This document shows, piece by piece, positions 27,259-36,016 of a stretch of DNA of 64,000 bases; position 1 is the first letter of the stretch; each line of letters opens with the position of its first letter. This stretch comes from Streptomyces cyaneus (GTDB lineage Bacteria > Actinomycetota > Actinomycetes > Streptomycetales > Streptomycetaceae): the NCBI RefSeq assembly GCF_004028635.1, contig NZ_RQJW01000003.1, positions 806,001 to 870,000 on the forward strand, given 5' to 3'. The notes under the pieces were generated by a model that was not told the DNA's origin, searched no databases, and saw only the letters and a list, made by a program, of their open reading frames with translations. A program made the position numbers and the translations under genes.

Positions 27259-27996
27259 CTACAGCCCGCTCACTCTGAGCGTGATGTTCAGCCGCCCGGT
27301 CAGCCCCAACTCCGGCGGTGCGGTGCCCGGCTGCACCCTCGGCACTCCGTGGTGGGCGAGCCGCGAGGGACCGCCGAACACGAACAGATCGCCGCTGCGC
27401 AGCTCGACGTCCGTGTACGGCCGGGACCGGGTCTCGGTGTTGCCGAAGCGGAAGACGCAGGTGTCGCCGAGGCTCAGGGACACCACCGGGGCGTCCGACT
27501 TCTCGTCGCTGTCGCGGTGCATGCCCATGCGGGCGTCGGCGTCGTAGAAGTTGATCAGGGCGATGTCGTACGCCGCCACCGGTTCGCCCGGCACATCCCG
27601 CTCCGCTTCCCCCAGCGCGTCCCGCACCGCGCGCCGGCCCAGCTCGCCCAGCCACTGGGGGAACGGTTTCACCGGGGCGGCGTCGCCGTCGACGACCGTG
27701 CGGGCGTAGCCGTACGGGTACCAGTGCCAGCCCGGGCACTCGGGATTGTCCCGTACGGCTCGACCGCAGTTCGGGCACCTCCGTACGGGCCCCCAGTGCC
27801 AGCCCAGGCAGACCTGCCGGGCGGTCATGGTGCCGCCGCCGGGGGTGCGGACCGTGCGCAGGCCGGCCGGTGGGCGGGCCCACTCGCGACACGCCTCCAG
27901 CAGCTCGCGCTGGCGGCCCGGATCCAGCCAGTCGGGCACATGCACCGCGCCCGGCGCGACCTCCGTACGTTCCCGGGGGAACAGCTCGGCGTCCAT
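27259..27996 (-). CDS. alkB: AlkB-family 2-oxoglutarate/Fe(II) dioxygenase with insertion
   Basis: 245 aa from the ATG at 27996 (GGGAGG 9 nt upstream). The iron ligands are visible: His160 and Asp162 in GMHRDSDEK and a His at 215/216 in RLAHHGVPR, with Arg residues in GRLNITLRVSGL for 2-oxoglutarate. It removes methyl lesions from DNA or RNA by oxidation. Unusually, residues 69-92 form an extra segment RRCPNCGRAVRDNPECPGWHW that repeats GWHW; see findings. It is divergent from the rlmG-like gene 78 bp away. Confidence 0.9.
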   Translation of the reverse strand: MDAELFPRERTEVAPGAVHVPDWLDPGRQRELLEACREWARPPAGLRTVRTPGGGTMTARQVCLGWHWGPVRRCPNCGRAVRDNPECPGWHWYPYGYARTVVDGDAAPVKPFPQWLGELGRRAVRDALGEAERDVPGEPVAAYDIALINFYDADARMGMHRDSDEKSDAPVVSLSLGDTCVFRFGNTETRSRPYTDVELRSGDLFVFGGPSRLAHHGVPRVQPGTAPPELGLTGRLNITLRVSGL

Positions 27997-28074
27997 GCCT
28001 TCCATCCTCCCGCACCGGTCGTGAGCTGCGGCTCGGCACCTGCACCTCGCGGGGTCGCTTAGCCTTGACGCACG

Positions 28075-29220
28075 ATGAACGACCGTATGACGACGCCCTG
28101 GGGCGAGCTCGCGCTGACCCGTTTCCCCGAGGACCCGCGTGACAGGCTGCGTGCCTGGGACGCCTCCGACGAGTACCTCCTCAGGCATCTGGCGGAGCAG
28201 GAGACCCCGCTGTCCGGCACGGTCGTGGTGGTCGGTGATCGCTGGGGTGCCCTGGTCGCGGCGCTCGCCGCGCACCAGCCCGTGCAGATCACGGACTCCC
28301 ACCTGACCCAGGAGGCGACCCGGGCCAACCTCGCCCGCGGCGGCGTCGAGCCCGGCTCCGTCCGGCTGCTCACCACCCAGGATCCGCCGCCGGACCGCAT
28401 CGACGTGCTGCTCGTGCGGGTACCGAAGAGCCTGGCCCTGCTGGAGGACCAGCTGCTGCGGCTGGCGCCCGCGGTGCACGAGGGCACGGTGGTGGTCGGC
28501 ACCGGGATGGTGAAGGAGATCCACACCTCCACGCTCCAGCTGTTCGAGCGGATCCTCGGCCCGACCCGCACCTCGCTCGCCGAGAAGAAGGCCCGGCTGA
28601 TCTTCTGCACGCCCGAGCCGTCGCCGGAGCGGCCCGCCAACCCGTGGCCGTACACCTACACGCTCCCCGACGGCATCGGCGCGGTCTCGGGGCGCACGGT
28701 CGTCAATCACGCGGGCGTCTTCTGTGCCGACCGGCTCGACATCGGTACGCGGTTCTTCCTGGGACACCTTCCGGACGGCAAGGGCGCCCAGCGGGTGGTG
28801 GACCTCGGCTGCGGCAACGGCGTCGTCGGGACGGCGGTGGCGCTGGCGAACCCGGCGGCCGAGGTGCTGTTCGTGGACGAGTCGTTCCAGGCCGTGGCCT
28901 CGGCGGAGGCGACGTACAGGGCGAACGGGGTGCAGGGGCACGCCGAGTTCCGGGTCGGGGACGGGCTGGCGGGCGTGCCGGCCGGGAGTGTCGACCTGGT
29001 GCTCAACAATCCCCCGTTCCACTCCCACCAGGCGACGACCGACGCCACGGCCTGGCGGATGTTCACGGGGGCGCGGCGCGCGCTCAGGCCGGGCGGTGAG
29101 CTGTGGGTGATCGGCAACCGGCATCTCGGCTACCACGTGAAGCTGCGGCGACTGTTCGGGAACAGCCGACTCGTCGCCAGTGACGCGAAGTTCGTGGTAC
29201 TGAGGGCCGTCAAGCGGTAG
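28075..29220 (+). CDS. RlmG/RsmC-like rRNA guanine-N2 methyltransferase
   Basis: 381 aa. Two tandem Rossmann-like halves: an N-terminal half without a clear SAM motif (residues 1-180), then a SAM-binding half with VVDLGCGNGVVGT (motif I, about 241-253) and the adenine/guanine-N2 signature NPPF (312-315). This split design is that of 23S/16S rRNA (guanine-N2)-methyltransferases RlmG and RsmC. Target base not determined here. A tight gap of 21 bp separates it from the convergent aldolase gene. Confidence 0.85.
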   Translation: MNDRMTTPWGELALTRFPEDPRDRLRAWDASDEYLLRHLAEQETPLSGTVVVVGDRWGALVAALAAHQPVQITDSHLTQEATRANLARGGVEPGSVRLLTTQDPPPDRIDVLLVRVPKSLALLEDQLLRLAPAVHEGTVVVGTGMVKEIHTSTLQLFERILGPTRTSLAEKKARLIFCTPEPSPERPANPWPYTYTLPDGIGAVSGRTVVNHAGVFCADRLDIGTRFFLGHLPDGKGAQRVVDLGCGNGVVGTAVALANPAAEVLFVDESFQAVASAEATYRANGVQGHAEFRVGDGLAGVPAGSVDLVLNNPPFHSHQATTDATAWRMFTGARRALRPGGELWVIGNRHLGYHVKLRRLFGNSRLVASDAKFVVLRAVKR

Positions 29221-29241
29221 GCGTCAGGGGGTACGGCCGGG

Positions 29242-30096
29242 TCAGGGAGCCCTCAGCACCCCGATGATGTCGGCCACCGCCCGTACCATCGCCTCGCGCC
29301 CCACACTCAGGTACTTGCGTGAGTCGACGGCCTCGGGGTGGGCGGCGAGGAAGTCGCGGATCGCTCCCGTCATGGCGATGTTGAGGGCCGTGCCGATGTT
29401 GACCTTGGCGATGCCGCCCGCGACCGCCGCGGTCAGTTCGCCGTCGGGGACGCCGGAGGAGCCGTGCAGGACGAGGGGGACGTCCAGGGTGGCGGACAGG
29501 CGCTTGAGGAGGTCGTGGTCGAGGGTGGCGGTGCGGGTGGTCATGGCGTGCGAGCTGCCGATGGCGACCGCGAGCGCGTCGACGCCGGAGTCGGTGACGA
29601 AGGCATGGGCCTCGGCGGGGTCGGTGCGGGCCCCGGGGGCGTGGGCGTCGAGCGGCGCCTCCCCGTTCTTGCCGCCCAGTCGGCCCAACTCGGCCTCGAT
29701 CCAGAGGCCTTGGGCGTGCGCCCAGTCGACGGCTGCCTTCGTGGCGGCGAGGTTGTCCGCGTACGGCAGTCGGGCCGCGTCGTACATGACCGAGCTGAAT
29801 CCGGCGCCCGGCGCCTGACGCAGCAAATCGTCGCTCTGGACGTGGTCGAGGTGCAACGCGACGGGGACGGCGGCCCGTTCGGCGGCGGCGACGGCCGCGC
29901 GGGCGAGCGGGAGGAGGCGTCCGTAGCGGAACTTGACGGCGTTCTCGCTGACTTGGAGCACGACGGACGAACTCACCGACTCCGCACCGGCGATGACGGC
30001 CTCGACATGCTCCAGGGTGATGACGTTGAAGGCGGCGACGGCGGAGCGGGCTGCGGCGGCGCGGGTGATGAGCTCGCCGGTGGTCACGAGGGGCAC
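29242..30096 (-). CDS. Class II (metal) ketose-bisphosphate aldolase
   Basis: 284 aa from the GTG at 30096 with AAAGGAGA upstream. LHLDHVQSDD carries the zinc His; VLHGSSGVPDGEL, and GIAKVNIGTALN near the C-terminus match class II aldolases of the GatY/KbaY/Fba group. Context (an AgaS-like SIS protein 20 bp upstream and a DeoR regulator divergent to both) points to tagatose- or related bisphosphate cleavage in amino-sugar breakdown. The HLDHV in place of HLDHG is a small deviation. Confidence 0.88.
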   Translation of the reverse strand: MPLVTTGELITRAAAARSAVAAFNVITLEHVEAVIAGAESVSSSVVLQVSENAVKFRYGRLLPLARAAVAAAERAAVPVALHLDHVQSDDLLRQAPGAGFSSVMYDAARLPYADNLAATKAAVDWAHAQGLWIEAELGRLGGKNGEAPLDAHAPGARTDPAEAHAFVTDSGVDALAVAIGSSHAMTTRTATLDHDLLKRLSATLDVPLVLHGSSGVPDGELTAAVAGGIAKVNIGTALNIAMTGAIRDFLAAHPEAVDSRKYLSVGREAMVRAVADIIGVLRAP

Positions 30097-30116
30097 GGCT
30101 CTCCTTTCTCGGCGCG

Positions 30117-30998
30117 TCAGGGGGCGAGGATCACCGAGCGGGTGAGGTGACGCGGCCGGTCCGGATCGAGCCCGCGGGCCGCGGCGACGGCGACCGCGAG
30201 CCGCTGAGCGCGGACCAGTTCGGCGAGCGGGTCGAGACGGCCCTCGATCCACAGGCCGCCGGTGGCGCGCACCTGTTCGGCCAGCCCCTCGGGCGCCTCA
30301 CCGAACATCCAGGTGGCGGTGGAGCTCGTGGTGATGCTGATCGGGCCGTGCCGGTACTCCATGGCCGGGTAGGACTCGGTCCAGGACAGCGAGGCCTCGC
30401 GCATCTTCAGGCCGGCCTCGTTGGCCAACCCCACGGTCCAGCCACGGCCGAGGAAGGTGAACTGCCCGCATTCCACGAGCCCTTCGGGCAGATCGTCGGC
30501 GAGCGCGGTGCGGGCGTCGGCCACGGCCGCGTCGGGGTGCAGGCCGAGGTGGGCGCGGAGCAGGGTGAGGGCGGTGGTCGCGAACCGGGTCTGCACGACG
30601 GACCGTTCGTCCGCGTAGTCGAGGACGACGACCTCGTCGGCGGCCGTCATGACGGGCGTGCTCGGGTCGGCGGTGATCGCCGTGGTACGCGTGCGTCCCT
30701 TCAGCCGTCCCAGCAGGTCCAGCACTTCGGTCGTGGTACCGGAGCGGGTGAGGGCGACGACTCGGTCGTACGTCCGTCCGGGCGGGAACTCCGACGCGGC
30801 GAAGGCGTCGGTCTCCCCTTGGCCCGACCCCTCGCGCAGCACGGCGAACGCCTGTGCCATGAAGTACGACGTGCCGCAGCCGACGACCGCGACCCGCTCC
30901 CCCGGCGCCGGCAGCACCCCGCCGAGGCCGGCCGCCTCCGCCGCGGCGCGCGTCCAGCACTCGGGCTGACTGTTGAGCTCGTCCTCGACATGCGTCAT
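30117..30998 (-). CDS. SIS-domain sugar isomerase, AgaS-like
   Basis: 293 aa from the ATG at 30998 with GGAAGGTGG upstream. Two SIS domains: VVGCGTSYFMAQAF and LTRSGTTTEVL in the first, FLGRGWTVGLANEAGLKMRE and MEYRHGPISITTSS in the second. These are features of AgaS/FrlB/GlmS-type deaminating isomerases that act on phosphorylated amino sugars. With the aldolase 20 bp downstream and the AgaR-like regulator opposite, a galactosamine/N-acetylgalactosamine or similar amino-sugar route is likely. Confidence 0.87.
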   Translation of the reverse strand: MTHVEDELNSQPECWTRAAAEAAGLGGVLPAPGERVAVVGCGTSYFMAQAFAVLREGSGQGETDAFAASEFPPGRTYDRVVALTRSGTTTEVLDLLGRLKGRTRTTAITADPSTPVMTAADEVVVLDYADERSVVQTRFATTALTLLRAHLGLHPDAAVADARTALADDLPEGLVECGQFTFLGRGWTVGLANEAGLKMREASLSWTESYPAMEYRHGPISITTSSTATWMFGEAPEGLAEQVRATGGLWIEGRLDPLAELVRAQRLAVAVAAARGLDPDRPRHLTRSVILAP

Positions 30999-31035
30999 GC
31001 CGCCACCTTCCGCACTCCCACCCGCACATGATTGT

Positions 31036-31069
31036 TCTTGCAAGATAGCGCCAGATTTCGAGCAGAATC
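31036..31069. promoter_or_regulatory. Candidate AgaR operators
   Basis: In the 131-bp gap between the SIS gene and the divergent DeoR gene: perfect palindrome TCTTGCAAGA (31036-31045) and GATT-8 nt-AATC (31054-31069). The stretch is more A/T-rich than its surroundings. It is the natural place for autoregulation by the DeoR-type regulator. Confidence 0.5.
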
Positions 31070-31129
31070 AAGCATTCGGCTGGCGAGGCGTGCGCTAAGG
31101 TCGCCGGGAGATCGAGGAATGGAGGGCGG

Positions 31130-31909
31130 ATGTCGCGCGACGCCCGCTGGAAGGCACTGCTGGAGCTGCTCGTCGAGCGGGGTCGGCTGGACGTCGAGGA
31201 GGCGGCCGCAGAGCTGGAGGTGTCGTCCGCCACGATCCGCCGCGACTTCGACCAGCTCGCCGAGCAGCAGATGCTCGTGCGTACGCGGGGCGGCGCGGTC
31301 GTGCACGGGGTGTCGTACGAACTGCCGCTGCGCTACAAGACGGCCCGGCACGCCTCCGAGAAGCAGCGCATCGCCAAGGCGGTGGCCGGCCTCGTCGCGC
31401 CCGGCGAGGCGGTGGGGCTGACCGGCGGTACGACGACCACTGAGGTGGCGCGGGCCCTGGCCGTACGCAGCGACCTGGCGTCCGGCTCGCCCGCGTTGAC
31501 GATCGTCACCAACGCGCTCAACATCGCCAACGAGCTGGCCGTGCGCCCCCAGTTCAAGATCGTGGTCACCGGCGGGGTCGCGCGCCCGCAGTCGTACGAG
31601 CTCATCGGGCCGCTCGCGGACGCTGTGCTGGCCCAGATCACCATCGATGTGGCGGTGCTCGGCGTCGTCGCCTTCGACGTCACGCACGGCGCCGCCGCGC
31701 ACGACGAGGCGGAGGCGGCGATCAACCGGCTGCTGTGCGAGCGGGCCGAGCGGGTGATCGTGGCCGCGGACTCCAGCAAGCTGGGCCAGCGGGCGTTCGC
31801 CCGGATCTGCGCGGCCGACGCGGTGGACACACTGGTCACGGACACGGCGGCCGCCCCCGACACCGTACGGCGTTTCGAGGAGGCGGGCCTGAGGGTCGTC
31901 TCGGTCTGA
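31130..31909 (+). CDS. DeoR/AgaR-family regulator
   Basis: 259 aa. HTH in residues 1-60 with RWKALLELLVERGRLDVEEA and SSATIRRDFDQLAEQQ. Sensor domain: GLTGGTTTTEVARAL, IVTNALNIANELA, VVTGGVARPQSYELIGPLA and VIVAADSSKLGQRA. It resembles AgaR-like repressors of amino-sugar operons and sits divergent to the SIS and aldolase genes. The stop at 31907-31909 is followed 12 bp later by a large repeat array. Confidence 0.9.
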   Translation: MSRDARWKALLELLVERGRLDVEEAAAELEVSSATIRRDFDQLAEQQMLVRTRGGAVVHGVSYELPLRYKTARHASEKQRIAKAVAGLVAPGEAVGLTGGTTTTEVARALAVRSDLASGSPALTIVTNALNIANELAVRPQFKIVVTGGVARPQSYELIGPLADAVLAQITIDVAVLGVVAFDVTHGAAAHDEAEAAINRLLCERAERVIVAADSSKLGQRAFARICAADAVDTLVTDTAAAPDTVRRFEEAGLRVVSV

Positions 31910-31921
31910 GGGGCGGCCCGG

Positions 31922-32410
31922 TCTGAGGTCGGCACGGCCGGAAGCCGGCGCAACCTGAGCGTCGCCGCGGCTGGAAGCCGGCGCAACCGGAAGCCAGCCC
32001 AACCCAAGCGCCGCCGCGACCCGAGGCCGGCGCAACCTGAGCATCGGCGTGACCCGAGGTCGGCGCGACCGGAAGCCGGCGCAACCGAAAGCCAGCCCAA
32101 CCCAAACGCCACCGCGACCCGAGGCCAGCGCAACCTGAGCGCCCCCGCGGCCGGAGGCCGCCGCAAGCTGAGCATCGTCGCAACCCGAGGTCGGCGCGGC
32201 TGGAAGCCGGCGCAACCGGAAGCCAGCCCAACCCAAGCGCCGCCGCGACCCGAGGCCGGCGCAACCTGAGCGCGGCCGGGGGCGAGGTCGGCGCGACCGG
32301 AAGCCAGCGCAACCCAAGCGCCGCCGCGGCCGGAAGCCGGCGCAACCTGAGCGTCGGCGCAACCCGAGGTCCGCGCGGATGGAGGTCGGCGCGGCCTGAG
32401 CGTCCGTGCG
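31922..32410. repeat. Degenerate tandem minisatellite, 16/17-bp units, 33-bp period
   Basis: Fills nearly all of the 606-bp gap between the DeoR and GH15 genes. About 30 units alternate between 16 and 17 bp; typical units are CGGAAGCCGGCGCAAC, CCGAGGCCGGCGCAAC and CCAAGCGCCGCCGCGAC. A pair spans 33 bp, or 11 codons, and all minus-strand frames stay open with 11-residue patterns such as GCAGFRPRRRL. Positions 31966-32042 and 32195-32271 are identical over 77 bp (offset 229), so copies spread recently by duplication. I see no ribosome site or start fitting a protein; it looks like an expanded noncoding repeat. Confidence 0.85.
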
Positions 32411-32515
32411 GGGCGATTCCCTGGTCCCGCGCGCCCGGCCCCCGGTTCCGGCCCCCACCCGGTCGATTCCACCTACGCTGGGAGCGAGGCGCATGGCGGG
32501 CCCAGGGAGGCTGCG

Positions 32516-34351
32516 ATGAGCACGACACCGAGCGGTGGGCACGTACGGGCGGCGTCGCGCTATGTGCCGATCGCCGAGCACGGGCTGATCGGCGATCTGC
32601 GCAGCGTGGCCCTGGTGGGGACGGACGGCACGATCGACTGGTACTGCTGCCCGTCCTTCGACGCCCCGAGTGTCTTCGCGGCGATCCTGGACGCGGAGCG
32701 GGGCGGCTGTTTCGAGCTGGCGGCAGCAGTGTCGGCGCGGACCAAGCAGTTCTACTTCCCCGACACGAACGTCCTGATCACCCGGTTCTTCACCGAGGAC
32801 GGCGTCGGAGAGGTGCAGGACTTCATGCCGGTGGACGGCGGCCTGGTGGAGACCGAACGGCACCGGCTGATCCGGCGCGTGGTGTGCGTGCGCGGGTCGA
32901 TCCCCTTCCGTACGCGGGTCGCGCCGCGCTTCGACTACGGCACCCGGCCGCACACCGTCCGCAGGGTGGGTGACGTCGCGGTCTTCGAGTCCGAGAAGCT
33001 GTCGCTCGGCCTGACCGCGACCGTGCCGCTGGAGGTCGACGGGCCCGACGTGTGCGCCGAATTCAAGCTCTCCCAGGGCGAGTCGGCGGTGTTCGCGCTG
33101 GACCAGGTCGGCGGCGAGGTGAACCCACGGCGGTGCGCGCGGACCGAGGCCGAGGAACAGTTCAACAGCACGGTGGCGTACTGGCGGCACTGGCTGTCCG
33201 CGTCCAAGTACCGGGGCCGCTGGCGGGAGATGGTGCACCGCTCCGCCCTCACCCTGAAGCTGCTCACCTACGCGCCCACCGGCGCGATCGTGGCCGCGCC
33301 GACGACGAGCCTGCCCGAGCAGCCGGGCGGCGAACGCAACTGGGACTACCGGTACGTGTGGGTGCGTGACGCCGCCTTCTGTGTGTACGCGCTGCTGCGG
33401 CTGGGCTTCACGGGTGAGGCCGAGGCGTTCATGAAGTTCCTGGTCCAGTACGTCAGTCGGAGCGACGGCTGTCACGCGGGTCCGTTGCAGATCATGTACG
33501 GCATCGACGGCCGCACCGATCTGACCGAGCGCGAACTCGACCACTTGGAGGGGCACCTCGGTTCCGCCCCAGTGCGCGTCGGCAACGCCGCCGCCGACCA
33601 GCTCCAGCTCGACATCTACGGCGCGCTGATCGACTCGATCTACCTCTACGACAAGTGGGCGCAGCCGATCTCCAGCGACCAGTGGGACGAGGTGTGCGCG
33701 CTGGTGGACTGGGTGTGCGAGCACTGGGACCAGCCCGACGAGGGCATCTGGGAGACCCGCGGCGGACGTAAGAACTTCCTGTACTCGCGGCTGATGTGCT
33801 GGGTGGCGATCGAGCGGGGCATCCGCATGGCCAACCGGCGCGGGCTGCCCGCCGATCTGCCGCGCTGGCAGCGGTGCCGGGACACGATCTACCGGCGCAT
33901 CATGCGTCGGGGCTGGTCCGAGAGCCGCCAGGCCTTCGTCCAGCACGAGGACGGCGACGTGCTCGACGCGGCCGTGCTGATGATGCCGCTGACGAAGTTC
34001 ATCTCGCCGACCGACCCCAAGTGGCTGTCCACCCTCGACGCCCTCACCCAGGACCTGGTGTCCGACTCGCTGGTCTACCGCTACGACCCGGCGGCGAGCC
34101 CCGACGGACTGCACGGCGACGAGGGCACGTTCTCGATCTGCTCGTTCTGGTACGTCGAGGCCATGGTCCGCGCCGGCCGCGTCGACGAGGCACGGCTGGC
34201 CTTCGAGAAGATGCTGACGTACGCCAACCATCTGGGCCTGTACGCCGAGGAGATCAGCCACACGGGCGAGCAACAGGGCAACTTCCCCCAGGCGTTCACC
34301 CATCTCGCCCTGATCAGTGCGGCCTTCAACCTGGATCGCGCCCTGGGCTGA
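32516..34351 (+). CDS. Glycoside hydrolase family 15 (glucoamylase/trehalase-like)
   Basis: 611 aa. N-terminal beta-sandwich with IGDLRSVALVGTDGTIDWYC and PSFDAPSVFAAILDAERGG. The (alpha/alpha)6 domain has GGERNWDYRYVWVRDAAF, the general-acid region PDEGIWETRGGRKNFLYS and the general-base region YAEEISHTGEQQGNFPQAF. These are hallmarks of the cytosolic GH15 enzymes, some of which are trehalases in mycobacteria and Streptomyces; others act on alpha-glucans. No signal peptide, so intracellular. A decayed transporter gene follows at once. Confidence 0.9.
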   Translation: MSTTPSGGHVRAASRYVPIAEHGLIGDLRSVALVGTDGTIDWYCCPSFDAPSVFAAILDAERGGCFELAAAVSARTKQFYFPDTNVLITRFFTEDGVGEVQDFMPVDGGLVETERHRLIRRVVCVRGSIPFRTRVAPRFDYGTRPHTVRRVGDVAVFESEKLSLGLTATVPLEVDGPDVCAEFKLSQGESAVFALDQVGGEVNPRRCARTEAEEQFNSTVAYWRHWLSASKYRGRWREMVHRSALTLKLLTYAPTGAIVAAPTTSLPEQPGGERNWDYRYVWVRDAAFCVYALLRLGFTGEAEAFMKFLVQYVSRSDGCHAGPLQIMYGIDGRTDLTERELDHLEGHLGSAPVRVGNAAADQLQLDIYGALIDSIYLYDKWAQPISSDQWDEVCALVDWVCEHWDQPDEGIWETRGGRKNFLYSRLMCWVAIERGIRMANRRGLPADLPRWQRCRDTIYRRIMRRGWSESRQAFVQHEDGDVLDAAVLMMPLTKFISPTDPKWLSTLDALTQDLVSDSLVYRYDPAASPDGLHGDEGTFSICSFWYVEAMVRAGRVDEARLAFEKMLTYANHLGLYAEEISHTGEQQGNFPQAFTHLALISAAFNLDRALG

Positions 34352-34419
34352 CCGGAGTCCGAACGAAGGCGAGGCTTTCAGACGGATCTCCCCCGCGCGG
34401 ATGGCGGTGGTCGACAGCA

Positions 34420-35260
34420 GGCTTGAGGCTCTCCCCCGCGGACATGGTCCGCACGCTGCTGGGCAACGGCAGCCCGCGCACCGACTTCGTGATCAACGAC
34501 CTCCGGCTGCCCCGCCTGCTGACCGGCATCCTCGCCGGTGCGGCGCTGGGCCTGAGCGGCGCCCTGTTCCAGAGCCTGACCCGCAATCCGCTGGGCAGCC
34601 CCGACATCGTGGGCTTCACCTACGGCTCCGCCACCGGAGGCCTGCTGGTGGTCCTGCTCGTCGGCGGCACCGGCGGGCAGATCGCGGTCGGGGCGGTCGG
34701 CGGAGGCCTCGCGACCGCGGCCCTCGTGTATGTGCTGGCATGGCGGCAACGCCTATCTCCTCGCCAAGGCCAGGTTCACCCAGGCCGCGCAGGCCATGGT
34801 GTGGCTCAACGGCAGCCTCAACGGCCGGGGTTGGCAGGAGGTCCGCCCGGCCGCCCTCGGCCTGCTCGTGGTGCTGCCGCTCGTGGCGCTCGCCGCGAGC
34901 CGGCTGAAGATCCTGGAGATGGGCGACGACGTGGCGGGCGGGCTCGGGGTGCCGGTCCAGCGCACCCGGTTGGTGATCCTGGTGCTGGCCCCGGCGGCCT
35001 GCGCGGTGGCCACCGCGGCGGCCGGCCCGATCCCGTTCGTGGCCCTCATCGCCCCCCAGCTGGCCCGCCGCCTCACCCGGGCCCCCGGACCCAACCTCCT
35101 GGCGGCCACCTGCACCGGAGCGTTCCTCGTGGTCACCGCCGACTTCGCGTCCCAGCGCATCCACGAGTCGGCCCAGCTGCCGGTCGGCGTGGTGACCGCG
35201 GTCGTCGGCGGGGTGTATCTGGGGCTGCTGCTGCGCAGGCAGCGGCGGGTGGGGGGATCT
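34420..35260 (+). pseudogene. Decayed FecCD-type iron-siderophore ABC permease
   Basis: A recognisable FhuG/FecCD permease in pieces. Frame 1 (about 34420-34745) encodes MVRTLLGNGSPRTDF, NDLRLPRLLTGILAGAALG and NPLGSPDIVGFTYGS. From about 34740 the family continues in frame 2: NAYLLAKARFTQAAQAMVWL, RLKILEMGDDVAGGLGVPVQ, GPIPFVALIAPQLARRLT and GVYLGLLLRRQRR. The N-terminal membrane segments are missing, about 15-20 codons at the junction (34735-34745) are deleted with a frameshift, and no stop lies near the expected end, so the frame runs into the next gene. Partner genes (binding protein, ATPase) are absent. Confidence 0.85.
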
Positions 35261-35269
35261 GACCGTGTC

Positions 35270-36016
35270 TCAACGACGGGGAAAGAGAAACGACTCGACG
35301 ATCCGCGTGCCGTACTCCTGCCCATGCACCCGGATCTCCGCTATCGCCACAAAATCCCGCTGGTCCACCTCCGCAGCCAACTGCCGTGCCAGACCGGGGT
35401 CGCGCAGGAGCCGGGCCGAGCCTGCCGTGCCGAAGCCATGGCAGCCCATCACGAGGAAGGCCGCGGTCCCGCGCGAGGGATCGAAGGGGTTCTGGCAACG
35501 AACGACCAGGCCGTAGTCCTTGACGACCTTGTGCACCTCGGCGTCGTACTCGGGTGCATAACGTCGATTGGCGATGGTGATCGCGACTTCTTCCAGGTTG
35601 ATACTCACCGGCAATCTGTCCTGGATGGCCTCGAACGCCCGCCGGGAGACGTCGTTGACGGCCGGTCCACCGAGAATCAGCAGGTTCGCGGTGGAGAGCT
35701 CGGAGTCGGCGGCGTCCAGTGAGTCCGTGATCCGATACTCGATCCCGATCTTGTCGAGGGTCGGAGTGAACTCGAGCAGCACCCTGACCTCGTTGATGCT
35801 CGTACGGTGCGTACTGCGCGGAAGCGGCCCGTGCCGACAGGTGAGCACCAGTCCCAGAGGGCGGCCGTTCTTCATGATGGGCCGCCAGATACGGCGCTCC
35901 GCCCGCGTCTTCCACGCACCCAGCGCACGGTGCGCGGTGGCCGTACCCAGCACCAGCAGCACACCGCCGACGACTTCGGCGAAGACGGACGGTAACCCAT
36001 CCATCACACTGGTCAC
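35270..36016 (-). CDS. Membrane-anchored hypothetical protein, TTA codon
   Basis: 248 aa from the GTG at 36016, whose GTGA overlaps the stop of the NUDIX gene. One N-terminal membrane segment (VVGGVLLVLGTATAHRAL, residues 14-31), then a soluble domain of unknown family. It contains KNGRPLGLVLTCRHGPLP, NLLILGGPAVNDVSRRAFEA, YDAEVHKVVKDYGLVVRCQN and FLVMGCHGFGTAGSARLL, suggesting a Rossmann-like core with conserved Gly and Cys. Leu8 is a TTA codon (35993-35995), implying bldA dependence. Function unknown; partner of the NUDIX protein. Confidence 0.78.
   Translation of the reverse strand: MTSVMDGLPSVFAEVVGGVLLVLGTATAHRALGAWKTRAERRIWRPIMKNGRPLGLVLTCRHGPLPRSTHRTSINEVRVLLEFTPTLDKIGIEYRITDSLDAADSELSTANLLILGGPAVNDVSRRAFEAIQDRLPVSINLEEVAITIANRRYAPEYDAEVHKVVKDYGLVVRCQNPFDPSRGTAAFLVMGCHGFGTAGSARLLRDPGLARQLAAEVDQRDFVAIAEIRVHGQEYGTRIVESFLFPRR

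Noticed and set aside
31922..32410. CRISPR array
   Set aside because: Units are 16/17 bp, degenerate and back-to-back with no unique spacers, and no cas genes are in the window.
30995..34303. 1102-aa minus-strand open frame with 11-residue repeats
   Set aside because: Runs through the DeoR, repeat and GH15 regions in antisense; open only because GC-rich repeats lack stops.
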